Shown here one piece after another: positions 7,440 through 15,869 of a stretch of 64,000 nucleotides of DNA (positions are counted from its first letter, which is position 1; each line of letters opens with the position of its first letter). Source of the DNA: Bacillota bacterium (GTDB taxonomy: Bacteria > Bacillota > Clostridia > Christensenellales > Aristaeellaceae); the NCBI GenBank assembly GCA_023413135.1, contig JAEZQK010000092.1, forward strand, positions 36,517-100,516, written 5' to 3'. The notes below the pieces were generated by a model. It was given only the letters and a program-made list of their open reading frames with translations, was not told the DNA's origin and ran no database searches. A program made the translations under genes and the position numbers.

Positions 7440-8617
7440 GGATTGTTTTCTTTGAGATGAAAAAGATTTGGAACATAAAGCTGCTTCTGATTGTTGCTCT
7501 GATTTGCGCTTTGTTTTATCTCATGTTTATGGAATTTGAGATTACTTATTTTCCCAACGGGCACTCTCCTACCGAAGAAGTTGCCTACAGCATTCAATTG
7601 ACAAAGGAATACGGCCCGACGCTGGAGGAGGCGGAGCATTCTGAATTTATGTTAAAAACCCATGCGGAATTGATATACGAGGCGGAAAACTATATTCAAA
7701 ACATGCCCGTCTTTGCCGAAGCGGGAATATATACCTATGAGGATTATGAAAAAGTTCATGAAAAGGAGGATCAGACTGACCTGGAATCTGATGCAATCTG
7801 GACGTTGCTGAGAGAAGAATGTGACTTTGTCCGTTTCAAATTGCAAGCCTTGGATAGCATAGAGAACGGATATACACGCCTTGAAAAAGGATCAGAATAT
7901 TTGCTTCCCGCATCAGCAAGTGAAAAAGAAATTGCCCGGCTGCTTCAGATTCAGGAGACTGGGGAGTACAGAAACATCATGGATGGATGGGTATTCGGGA
8001 ATACCGTCACATATACTGTTTATCTGGCGATATTGGCGGTGTTGGCGGTGTTGGTGTTCGTTTCGCCGCTCATAGTTACCGATCGCGCAAGAAAGGTTCA
8101 TCTGTTACAGTACACGGTAAAGCACGGCAGGAGTATTCTGAATAAGCAGCTTATCGCCGTTCTTCTTTCGGCATTTTTGCTGACTACAGCTTTGATTTTG
8201 ATTTTCGGTGCTATTTACAGCACAAACGGTACATGGCCGTTTTGGAATAACGGACTAACCTCTTTTCTCAATTTTCAGGTCACATTCTTCTGGTTTGATA
8301 TAACGTATGGCCAATACATCGTCCTTTATATTGCGCTGCTTTATATCCTGTGCCTGGGTGCAGCGGCCATTGCGTTTTTACTTTCAAGGTTCAGCCAAAA
8401 TCTGATAACGCTGATACTGAAACTAATCCCCGTGTTTGCCATGCTTGGGGCGCTTGGATACAGCGTTTTTAACGAGACTTACAGCAATAATAATCCTTTA
8501 TATGTGAAAACAGGCATTACCGGGATAGAGCCTATGATTTGCGGCTTTGTGCTCATGGCAGGATTGGCGGTATCTTTCTATATTGTGCGGAGAGAGAGAA
8601 AAGTTGACGTGATATAA
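7436..8617 (+). CDS. second ABC-2-type permease subunit
   Basis: 393 residues. The start is ATG 7436, overlapping the previous stop (ATGA); an in-frame extension to 7364 lies inside the upstream gene and has no ribosome-binding site. Same layout as its neighbour: TM1 (~13-32), a ~150-residue acidic external loop, then about six membrane segments ending at ~380. The two permeases probably form a heterodimer with the ATPase. Last gene of the sigma-headed operon; no terminator hairpin with a T-run follows closely, but an inverted repeat lies 77 bp downstream. Confidence 0.88.
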   Translation: MRIVFFEMKKIWNIKLLLIVALICALFYLMFMEFEITYFPNGHSPTEEVAYSIQLTKEYGPTLEEAEHSEFMLKTHAELIYEAENYIQNMPVFAEAGIYTYEDYEKVHEKEDQTDLESDAIWTLLREECDFVRFKLQALDSIENGYTRLEKGSEYLLPASASEKEIARLLQIQETGEYRNIMDGWVFGNTVTYTVYLAILAVLAVLVFVSPLIVTDRARKVHLLQYTVKHGRSILNKQLIAVLLSAFLLTTALILIFGAIYSTNGTWPFWNNGLTSFLNFQVTFFWFDITYGQYIVLYIALLYILCLGAAAIAFLLSRFSQNLITLILKLIPVFAMLGALGYSVFNETYSNNNPLYVKTGITGIEPMICGFVLMAGLAVSFYIVRRERKVDVI

Positions 8618-8693
8618 AGATGCTTGAAACAAAGAAATAATGCCAATCCAAAACAACAAATGCTTTGATGAATGTTGAAGTGCAGTTGACGAT

Positions 8694-8773
8694 GTAGGGC
8701 GGGGGCTTTCTACCGCCGTTCGTTTCCTGGCCAAGAGCTTTCCGGTTACGGCGTGAGCAAGCCCCCGCCCTAC
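8694..8773. repeat. inverted-repeat element
   Basis: Perfect 15-bp arms GTAGGGCGGGGGCTT (8694-8708) and its complement (8759-8773) enclose 50 bp that itself holds a second complementary pair (CGCCGT with ACGGCG). No ORF. It looks like a dispersed intergenic palindromic element (REP/MITE-like), placed just after the ABC operon. Confidence 0.75.
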
Positions 8774-8900
8774 CTTGGTTCCATCGATGCATTTATGTTT
8801 TGGAACAGATACCCATGATGCACGCATCACCCCAAGGGATGAAAACGGATGCCGGAAGGGAATTGCCTGATCCCCCACATGATCCTTGCTACAGATAGGC

Positions 8901-9120
8901 GGGCGAACACAGTTCGCCCCTACGGCGTAAAGAGTACCTTGGCTTTTCTTCCGGTTCTTGAGCATCCCGGCTGATAAAATCAACAAACACATGGTATCGT
9001 AGGGGCGAACTGTGTTCGCTACAACGTAAAGAGTACCTTGGCTTTTCTTTTGGTTCTTGAACATCCCGACTGATAAAAATCAACAAACACATGGTGTCGT
9101 AGGGGCGAACTGTGTTCGCC
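8901..9120. repeat. tandem ~95-bp repeats with palindromic cores
   Basis: Two near-identical direct repeats (8926-9019 and 9025-9119) share a block starting CGTAAAGAGTACCTTGG and end in GGGGCGAACTGTGTTCGC. A reversed copy of that end sequence starts the array at 8901-8922. Each core folds as GGCGAAC-tgt-GTTCGCC. The stretch 8618-9301 has no convincing gene. Confidence 0.85.
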
Positions 9121-9166
9121 CGCCCTCGCATGCTTGAAGCAATCCGCTTGTTTTCAGGGCAGTATA

Positions 9167-9211
9167 AAAGCACCTCATCCCCAAAAGAATTCTTTGGGAA
9201 TGAGGTGCTTT
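9167..9211 (-). terminator. terminator of the solute-binding-protein gene
   Basis: AAAGCACCTCAT (9167-9178) pairs with 9200-9211 and an inner CCCAAA/TTTGGG extends the stem. Read leftwards the stem ends in TTTTAT, so it suits the minus-strand gene ending at 9302. Confidence 0.8.
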
Positions 9212-9301
9212 ACCCGTATTCAATCGGCCTATGGGGTTGGTTCACAATTTTTCCTTGTGACTACCCGCCTTTGCCGCTCCCCTTTTGTTCGCACTATTTC
9301 C

Positions 9302-11593
9302 TCAGTTGTTCTCCATGCGCATCATTTGAAGCTTGCGGTCAAACTCGCGGACAAACTGATCGGTTTTCAGTTCCCCCTGCATGAACCGCTGAAGAAGCGT
9401 CTGCGCTTCCCGGGAGCCCGTCAGGAAATTCATATTCTGCGTGTCGACGAAAATGTAAGGCACCAATTCCCGGTATTGTGCGATCAATTTTTCAGATATG
9501 CTGAAGCGGTGTTTCTCATTCGAGGCCATATATTCCTCCTGGCTCTTCAGCATTTCTTCCAGGCTTTTCAGTTCCTCGGGGCTGGCGGTTTCCATTTCCT
9601 TTTTTATTTCTTCCATATTCTTTTTCATGTTTTCGATCGAGCGCGCATACCATGGGTCCTCCACCGGCGTATTGTCATCCGGACAGAAGGTGATGGAAAT
9701 ATCCCTTGGCATATTCTGTGCGAAGTATTCCAAATAGGTTTGAGCGAGGTCTTTATTGGGGGAATTGGGATTGATCACAAAAGCGTCTACATACGCAAAC
9801 AGCGCCGGGTCCATTCCTTCTTCCAGGGATAGAGGCAAAGGCAGATATCCTCTGTCGTCGTTGTACTCCATAGGATAGAAAGTATAATAGTTGGATATCA
9901 GCGAGGTAGGCTTTTCGTCAGACCCATAAGATATGACCGTGCCACCTTGCCGCTCCTCTTCGGAAGGATTCAGTTCTTCCAGAATAGGTGAAACTTCATC
10001 CAGTTTGGCAAGCAGTGACTTGAACAGCGGCGTATCAAATTTCAGGTCTTCCCCGCTGCGGGCATAGTGAGCCAGATATGCCATTAAGATGCTGCTGAGC
10101 AATTCTGAACGGATATCGTATATATTCTCTTGCAGCGTATAGCCGGTGAAATCCTGGGCATACTCATCTACCCAGTCCACATACAGGTCCATCAGTTCAA
10201 ACATCGTTTGCGGCGGCTTTTCGACGCCAATCTCCTTCAGTATATCGGGTGAATACCCCAAGGCATTGGCACTGAAGCGGTACGGGAATGCGACGAGTTT
10301 GCCATCCTTGAAAACATCCTTCACATACTGGGGATACATTTTTGAGACGGCCTCCGTCAAAATGGTGCTTCCGCTCAAATCGGTCACATACCCCTTGTCC
10401 CGCAGGGAGGTAAAACCTCCATAAGACAGGTTGATAACGAACAGATCGGCGCTGTCGGAGCCCGATACCATCTGCTGGGAAATTTCCTCGGCTCCTCTGA
10501 AGGGAGCATCCACGAAGATGACGGGAAGCTCGGGATGATCTGCCTGGAATTTCTGGCTCACGTTGTCGGAATATCCGCCCGCAATGCGCAGAACACGGTT
10601 GGCCTTCAAAGCGGGATCGGTGTTGCGCACATACACGGCACCGTAATTGGGAATAGCCGCATAGAGACCGCCGGACAAAATGGCGGTGGACGTCTGATCG
10701 CCGGGATAATCAACCGGCATGTAAGCCACGGTCTCAAAAGCGCCGCCGGGCTTTAAGCCAAAGAGCTCGCCTCTTCCCATCGCATACACCATGCCGCTTT
10801 CGGAGGAATAGCATAGTCCCCCCACCTGTGTCGTCGGGAAATCCGCCATCTTTGTAAGCTTTTGCGTGGCAGGGTCCAGCACCGACAGGGCGGGATAGAC
10901 CGGCTTTCCATCGCTGGTGTACATGTTTTCCCAGTCGAATACATTGCACAAAAGCTGGCCGTTTTCGTAGCGTGTTATGGAATGTACGTTTTCAGCCGCC
11001 AGCTTGGTTTGCGCTCCGGTCGCAAGGTCAAATGCCAGCAGGTCATATTCATTCCAACTGTCGGTCGGCTGCTGCGCAAGCAGATAGAGGCGGTCAGCCG
11101 TCAACGCGGCGCTGAATATTTGCCTGATATAGGAGTAATCCGCCTGCTGCACAAACATGTCGTCCCAGTCAAGCACGTTGGTTTCACTGGTGCTTACGCC
11201 ATCCGCCGTAACGGTAAGTAAAAGCAAGGACCCTTTTACGGTGTTCAGTCCGTAAAGCTGCCCATCTCTCTCCAGCAGATAATTGACGCTGTTTTTATTC
11301 GCCTCCTGATCTTCTTTGGACATATCCTCCCATCTGCCGGGGGCATAGCCCATCTTGACCGAATCGGATACCAGCCGGGGTTCTTTATCCTTTGCCTGCC
11401 AGGCGTACAAGCCGTTATTCGTAAGCAAATACAAAGTATCCCCTACGGCCGCAATCGATTGTACGTACTCCATGAAGGATCCGTCATCTTCTGGCGGAAA
11501 CAGAACCGCATCCCCGGGAGCAGCCCATGCACCTGCACTCGTACTCAGAATCACACACAGGACAAGTAGGATAGCCACCGCTTTCGTTTTCAT
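9302..11593 (-). CDS. secreted propeller-like/solute-binding fusion protein
   Basis: 763 residues from ATG 11593 behind AAGGAGATTGAGT; ten extra upstream codons have no ribosome-binding site. Residues 1-25 are a signal peptide (cleavage likely after AWA, before APGDA); there is no lipobox Cys. Residues ~30-320 contain repeated short strands with turns such as GDTLYLLTNNGLYAW and DRLYLLAQQP, like a beta-propeller. Residues ~330-690 resemble an ABC extracellular solute-binding protein (VLRIAGGYSD, DLFVINLSYGG, FPYRFSANALGYSPDIL). The C-terminal ~70 residues are charged and helical. Third gene of an ECF sigma/anti-sigma operon; no ABC permease genes are near, so sensing is as likely as uptake. 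Confidence 0.8.
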   Translation of the reverse strand: MKTKAVAILLVLCVILSTSAGAWAAPGDAVLFPPEDDGSFMEYVQSIAAVGDTLYLLTNNGLYAWQAKDKEPRLVSDSVKMGYAPGRWEDMSKEDQEANKNSVNYLLERDGQLYGLNTVKGSLLLLTVTADGVSTSETNVLDWDDMFVQQADYSYIRQIFSAALTADRLYLLAQQPTDSWNEYDLLAFDLATGAQTKLAAENVHSITRYENGQLLCNVFDWENMYTSDGKPVYPALSVLDPATQKLTKMADFPTTQVGGLCYSSESGMVYAMGRGELFGLKPGGAFETVAYMPVDYPGDQTSTAILSGGLYAAIPNYGAVYVRNTDPALKANRVLRIAGGYSDNVSQKFQADHPELPVIFVDAPFRGAEEISQQMVSGSDSADLFVINLSYGGFTSLRDKGYVTDLSGSTILTEAVSKMYPQYVKDVFKDGKLVAFPYRFSANALGYSPDILKEIGVEKPPQTMFELMDLYVDWVDEYAQDFTGYTLQENIYDIRSELLSSILMAYLAHYARSGEDLKFDTPLFKSLLAKLDEVSPILEELNPSEEERQGGTVISYGSDEKPTSLISNYYTFYPMEYNDDRGYLPLPLSLEEGMDPALFAYVDAFVINPNSPNKDLAQTYLEYFAQNMPRDISITFCPDDNTPVEDPWYARSIENMKKNMEEIKKEMETASPEELKSLEEMLKSQEEYMASNEKHRFSISEKLIAQYRELVPYIFVDTQNMNFLTGSREAQTLLQRFMQGELKTDQFVREFDRKLQMMRMENN

Positions 11594-11647
11594 ACTCAAT
11601 CTCCTTTTCGTTATTCTATTCAAAATACACCCTTGTATTAAATATGC

Positions 11648-12433
11648 TCAGTTGGAAGAGCCCCCTGGAACCACCGTCGGGGATGGGCTTGTGACGGAGA
11701 GCCGCCACAAATAATCCTCCAGAAAATCCTCATAGTTTTGGCGGATGCCTCTGTTGATATAGATCTCAAATTCAGGCGTGGCCTCGAGTACCGGGTTTCC
11801 CTTTCGCCATATTTCCTTTTTGTTTTTTTCATTGCCATAATAGATGATCAGGGGTTCATCGCTTCCGCGATCCATGAAATCATCAAAATACGAGTGAAAA
11901 CTATTGGCAAATTTGAAATAGAGAATGGCATTCTCCGGGTTCGGGTTCCCGAACAGACGGTTCCAGAAGGTGGTCCTGATTTCAAATGAATAATCTCCGT
12001 TGCTCCATTGCCTGCCCGAATTTCCGGCCAGCATCCTATTGTCCAGCCCCGGCACCTTATATGCGACCACCATAGAGCCGTCCGACAAACGATAGATGTT
12101 CTGTACCTGTATTTCCTGGGGAGAAACAACGCTTAATCCCGAGCTCATAAGGAAAACCACACCCCATGTCACTACGGCGCTGCCCAATACTGCCAGGATG
12201 ATCTGGGTCAGCCTGGCCTTGCGTATGGCCCGTAAAAGCCGCAGCAAATCTTTCTTCTCAATTATGGGCACAGCCATGTCGGCCTTCAGCTTGTCATGCA
12301 GCTCTTTGCATTCTTCACAATCCTCCATATGCTTTAAGACTGCGTCGTTCGTTTCCGCACTGGTCAGGCCTTCGATATAATTGGGCAAAAGATCACGCAC
12401 CACTTCGCATTTCAGCCTGTCACACATGCTCAT
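11648..12433 (-). CDS. zinc-finger (HC2-type) anti-sigma factor
   Basis: 261 residues. The N-terminal ~55 residues hold an HxxxCxxC zinc-binding motif (HMEDCEEC, ~35-42) after CEVVRDLLPNYIEG, typical of zf-HC2 anti-sigma domains that hold an ECF sigma inactive. One membrane segment follows (~82-105, IILAVLGSAVVTWGVVFLM), then a ~150-residue external domain of unknown fold. It overlaps the sigma gene by 14 bases, the usual arrangement for a cognate pair. The outside domain presumably receives the signal. Confidence 0.9.
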   Translation of the reverse strand: MSMCDRLKCEVVRDLLPNYIEGLTSAETNDAVLKHMEDCEECKELHDKLKADMAVPIIEKKDLLRLLRAIRKARLTQIILAVLGSAVVTWGVVFLMSSGLSVVSPQEIQVQNIYRLSDGSMVVAYKVPGLDNRMLAGNSGRQWSNGDYSFEIRTTFWNRLFGNPNPENAILYFKFANSFHSYFDDFMDRGSDEPLIIYYGNEKNKKEIWRKGNPVLEATPEFEIYINRGIRQNYEDFLEDYLWRLSVTSPSPTVVPGGSSN

Positions 12434-12914
12434 GCCATCCTTTCCGCAGCTTTTCCTTGCCCCGGTAAAAGGTTACCCGGGCCCAGTTTTCTGTTTTTCC
12501 AAGTACATCTCCAATCTGCCGATAGCTCAAATCACCCATCAGCCGCAAGTAAACCACCTCCCTGGTGGTTTCGTCCAGTTCCTGCATCCGGCGGAAGAAC
12601 GCAATGCGGCTTTCCTCCCCGACAAGCGATTCCTCCGGTGAACCGTCCATGGCGGTGGGCTCAGGAACAGCTTCCAGGCTGAAAGCGCCTTTGCGCCGCC
12701 GCCTGTCCAGCTCCTGATACCACAGATGCTTGGCAATCTGGCAAAGCCATACCAGCAATTTGCACTCTCCATTATAACGCTTCATGGATTTTATGGCTTG
12801 GCAGAAGGTCTCAGCCGTCAGCTCCTGGGCGGTATCCGCATGATGGGTCAGGCTGCACAGGTACCGGTATACCGGCGTAGCATACTCTTCATAGATTTCC
12901 TCCATAGAGCCCAC
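12420..12914 (-). CDS. ECF-family RNA polymerase sigma factor
   Basis: 164 residues starting at GTG 12914, behind AGGAGGGGAGGCC. Region 2 covers ~5-70 (YATPVYRYLCSLTHHADTA, ELTAETFCQAIKSM) and region 4 covers ~110-160 (LRLMGDLSYRQIGDVLGKT, ARVTFYRGKEKLR). It is paired with the downstream zinc-finger anti-sigma gene. A downstream ATG (12905) is a possible alternative start, but the ribosome-binding site spacing fits the GTG. Confidence 0.93.
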   Translation of the reverse strand: MGSMEEIYEEYATPVYRYLCSLTHHADTAQELTAETFCQAIKSMKRYNGECKLLVWLCQIAKHLWYQELDRRRRKGAFSLEAVPEPTAMDGSPEESLVGEESRIAFFRRMQELDETTREVVYLRLMGDLSYRQIGDVLGKTENWARVTFYRGKEKLRKGWHEHV

Positions 12915-12938
12915 GGCCTCCCCTCCTTTCTTACTGCA

Positions 12939-12967
12939 TATATCTGTTTTGTTCGCTGTTCGTTACA
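12939..12967 (-). promoter_or_regulatory. candidate ECF-type promoter
   Basis: On the minus strand TGTAAC (12962-12967) is followed by 17 bp and GATATA (12939-12944), 25 bp before the sigma gene. TGTAAC is a known ECF-type -35 (as for Bacillus SigX). Autoregulation is inferred. Confidence 0.4.
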
Positions 12968-13000
12968 GATTTTCCTATATTTTCTTTCTTTTGCAGATGT

Positions 13001-13034
13001 AAAAAAGCAGAGATACTCATAAGAGCACCCCTGC
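13001..13034 (-). terminator. terminator of ppdK
   Basis: A 12-bp stem with three G-U pairs (13023-13034 with 13007-13018), loop TTAT, followed on the minus strand by six T. It lies 20 bp after the ppdK stop. Confidence 0.85.
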
Positions 13035-13053
13035 CTTATCAGATGGAATGGTT

Positions 13054-15699
13054 TTACTTCTTTGCAGCCTGCTTTTCCTCAATGGCCGCATGAGCCGCCG
13101 CAAGCCTTGCGATGGGCACACGGAAGGGAGAGCAGGATACGTAGTTGAGGCCCACCTTGTGGCAGAATTTGATGGAGGAGGGATCGCCGCCATGCTCGCC
13201 GCAGATGCCCAGCTTGATGTCGGGGCGGGTCTTTTTGCCCAGCTTGACGGACATTTCCACCAGCTTGCCTACGCCTTCCTGGTCCAGGCGGGCGAAGGGA
13301 TCATTCTCGAAGATCTTGTTGTTGTAGTAGGCATCCAGGAACTTGCCGGCATCGTCACGGCTGAAGCCGAAAGTCATCTGGGTCAGGTCGTTGGTGCCGA
13401 AGGAGAAGAATTCGGCTTCCTCGGCGATCTCATCGGCAATGACGGCGGCACGGGGAATCTCGATCATGGTACCGATGTGGAAATGCAATTCCGAACCAGC
13501 CTCGGCAAACACCTTCTTGGCGGTATCGAGCACGATCTGCTTGACGAAAGCCAATTCCTTCTTGGCGCCGACCAGGGGGATCATGATCTCAGGCACGATG
13601 TCCAGGCCCGTTTCCTTCTTCACCTTCAAAGCAGCCTGAAGCACAGCGCGGGTCTGCATTTCGGCGATTTCGGGGAATGTGACGGCCAGACGGCATCCGC
13701 GGTGACCCATCATGGGGTTGAACTCGTGCAGCGCGTCGATCTTGGTAATGATCTTTTCACTGGTGGTGTTCAGCTCCTTGGCCAGGGCGGCGATTTCTTC
13801 CGTCATAGACTTGGCGGGCAGGAACTCGTGCAGCGGCGGATCCAGGTAGCGGATGGTCATGGGACGGCCTTCCAATGCCTTGTACATGGCCTCGAAGTCA
13901 CCCTGCTGCATGGGCAGGATCTTGTCAAGAGCGGCGCGGCGCTGAGCTTCGGTATCGGCCAGAATCATCTCGCGCACGGCGGCAATACGGTCGGCTTCAA
14001 AGAACATGTGCTCGGTGCGGCAAAGGCCAATGCCTTCCGCGCCAAAGTCCACAGCCTGCTTGGTATCGCGGGGGGTGTCGGCATTGGTGCGGACCTTCAG
14101 GGTACGGGCGGCATCAGCCCACGCCATCAGCTTGGCAAAGTCACCGGAAACGGAAGCTTCCACAGTGGGGATGAGGCCGGCGTATACGTTGCCGGTAGAG
14201 CCATCCAGGGACAGGGCATCGCCCTCATGGTACACCTTGCCGCCAACGGTCAGGGTCTTTGCAGCTTCCTTGATGTGCAGCTCGCCGCAGCCTACGACGG
14301 CAGCGCGGCCCATGCCGCGGGCCACAACGGCAGCGTGGGAGGTCATACCGCCGCGGGCGGTCAGGATACCCTTGGACAGGTCCATGCCCTCGATATCTTC
14401 CGGCGTGGTTTCTTCACGCACCAGGATGACGGCCTTGCCGGCGCGCCCGGCTTCGGCAGCGGCATCAGCGGTGAAGTAGATATATCCGGTGGCAGCCCCG
14501 GGAGAAGCGGGCAAGCCCTTGGCGATAACTTCGGCCTTCTTGAGGGCCGCGGTATCAAAGTTGGGGTGCAAGAGGGTATCCAGCTGCTTGGGCTCTACCT
14601 TCAGAACTGCTTCATCGGTAGAGAGCATGCCTTCTTCCACCAGGTCCACGGCAATCTTCAATGCAGCGGCGGCGGTGCGCTTGCCGTTGCGGGTCTGCAG
14701 CATGAACAGCTTGCCATGCTCGATGGTGAACTCCATATCCTGCATATCGCGGTAGTGCTTTTCCAAAGTATCGGCGATCTTGGTGAACTGATCGTATACT
14801 TCGGGCATGGACTGCTGCAGGGAAGCGATGGGCTGGGGCGTACGGATGCCGGCCACCACGTCTTCGCCCTGGGCGTTGAAGAGGTATTCGCCATACAGCT
14901 TCTTTTCGCCGGTGGAGGGGTTGCGGGTAAAGGCAACGCCGGTGCCGGAATCATTGCCCATGTTGCCAAATACCATGCTCTGCACGTTAACGGCGGTTCC
15001 CCAGTCGCCGGGGATGTCGTTCATGCGGCGATAGTAGATGGCACGGGGGTTGTCCCAGGAACGGAACACGGCCTTGATGGCCTCCATCAGCTGCACTTTG
15101 GGATCCTGGGGGAATTCTTCGCCCTTTTCCTTCAGATAAATGGCCTTGAAGCGCTTGACGACTTCCTTGAGGTCCTCGGCGTTCAGATCGGTATCGAACT
15201 TGGCGCCCTTTTCTTCCTTCACGGCTTCCAGAGCCGCGTCAAAATTGGACTTTTTGATCTCCATGACAACATCGGAGAACATGTTGATAAAACGGCGGTA
15301 GCTGTCATAGGCAAAGCGCTCGTTGCCGGTCTGCTTGGCCAGGCCCTGGACGGCGATATCGTTGAGACCCAGGTTCAGGATCGTATCCATCATGCCGGGC
15401 ATGGAGGCGCGGGCACCGGAACGGACGGACACAAGGAAGGGGCTATTGAGATCGCCAAACTTTTTGCCGCAGATGATTTCCGTCTTGGCCAGCGCTTCAT
15501 TAATCTGGTCCACGATCTCAGGCGCGATCTGCTTGCCATCCTGATAGTAGCGCGTGCAGGCTTCGGTGGTAACGGTAAAGCCCTGGGGAACAGGAAGGCC
15601 AACATTGGTCATCTCGGCCAGGTTGGCGCCCTTGCCGCCCAGCAGGTTTTTCATGCCGGCGTTGCCTTCTTTAAACAGGTACACATATTTGGTTGCCAT
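13054..15699 (-). CDS. ppdK: pyruvate, phosphate dikinase
   Basis: 881 residues from ATG 15699 behind AGGAGGACACCTAAAC; this matches the usual ~875-residue length. It interconverts pyruvate, ATP and phosphate with PEP, AMP and pyrophosphate. The N-terminal ATP-grasp region begins at GGKGANLAEM; the swivelling phospho-histidine domain carries GGMTSHAAVVARGMG; the C-terminal PEP-binding barrel has LCRTEHMFF, GHRGCRLAVTFPEI, FSFGTNDLTQMTF and a closing GICGEHGGDP. Stands alone between promoter and terminator. In anaerobes it commonly runs in the glycolytic direction with pyrophosphate saving ATP. An 885-codon open frame antisense to it is a composition artefact. Confidence 0.97.
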   Translation of the reverse strand: MATKYVYLFKEGNAGMKNLLGGKGANLAEMTNVGLPVPQGFTVTTEACTRYYQDGKQIAPEIVDQINEALAKTEIICGKKFGDLNSPFLVSVRSGARASMPGMMDTILNLGLNDIAVQGLAKQTGNERFAYDSYRRFINMFSDVVMEIKKSNFDAALEAVKEEKGAKFDTDLNAEDLKEVVKRFKAIYLKEKGEEFPQDPKVQLMEAIKAVFRSWDNPRAIYYRRMNDIPGDWGTAVNVQSMVFGNMGNDSGTGVAFTRNPSTGEKKLYGEYLFNAQGEDVVAGIRTPQPIASLQQSMPEVYDQFTKIADTLEKHYRDMQDMEFTIEHGKLFMLQTRNGKRTAAAALKIAVDLVEEGMLSTDEAVLKVEPKQLDTLLHPNFDTAALKKAEVIAKGLPASPGAATGYIYFTADAAAEAGRAGKAVILVREETTPEDIEGMDLSKGILTARGGMTSHAAVVARGMGRAAVVGCGELHIKEAAKTLTVGGKVYHEGDALSLDGSTGNVYAGLIPTVEASVSGDFAKLMAWADAARTLKVRTNADTPRDTKQAVDFGAEGIGLCRTEHMFFEADRIAAVREMILADTEAQRRAALDKILPMQQGDFEAMYKALEGRPMTIRYLDPPLHEFLPAKSMTEEIAALAKELNTTSEKIITKIDALHEFNPMMGHRGCRLAVTFPEIAEMQTRAVLQAALKVKKETGLDIVPEIMIPLVGAKKELAFVKQIVLDTAKKVFAEAGSELHFHIGTMIEIPRAAVIADEIAEEAEFFSFGTNDLTQMTFGFSRDDAGKFLDAYYNNKIFENDPFARLDQEGVGKLVEMSVKLGKKTRPDIKLGICGEHGGDPSSIKFCHKVGLNYVSCSPFRVPIARLAAAHAAIEEKQAAKK

Positions 15700-15812
15700 G
15701 TTTAGGTGTCCTCCTCCACGTAAATAGTTGCGCATGTTGTTCATGCGGCGGATAAAGCATCAGGCATACAAAAAAGAAGCATGCCAAGGCTCGTCCCTCA
15801 AACATCCGATTG

Positions 15813-15841
15813 ATTATACTATCTTTTGCCCTGTTTGGCAA
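15813..15841 (-). promoter_or_regulatory. sigma-A promoter of ppdK
   Basis: Minus strand TTGCCA (15836-15841), 17 bp, TATAAT (15813-15818). The leader to the ppdK start is about 107 nt. Confidence 0.75.
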
Positions 15842-15869
15842 TATAATACCAGGATTTTTGTGCTTGGAA

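Noticed and set aside
8498..9173. Several 60-190 codon minus-strand frames over the repeats
   Set aside because: They are made of the direct repeats themselves and contain no motif.
13048..15705. 885-codon open frame on the plus strand, antisense to ppdK
   Set aside because: It mirrors ppdK codon for codon, has His/Gly-rich low-sense sequence and no ribosome-binding site; it arises from the codon bias of the real gene.
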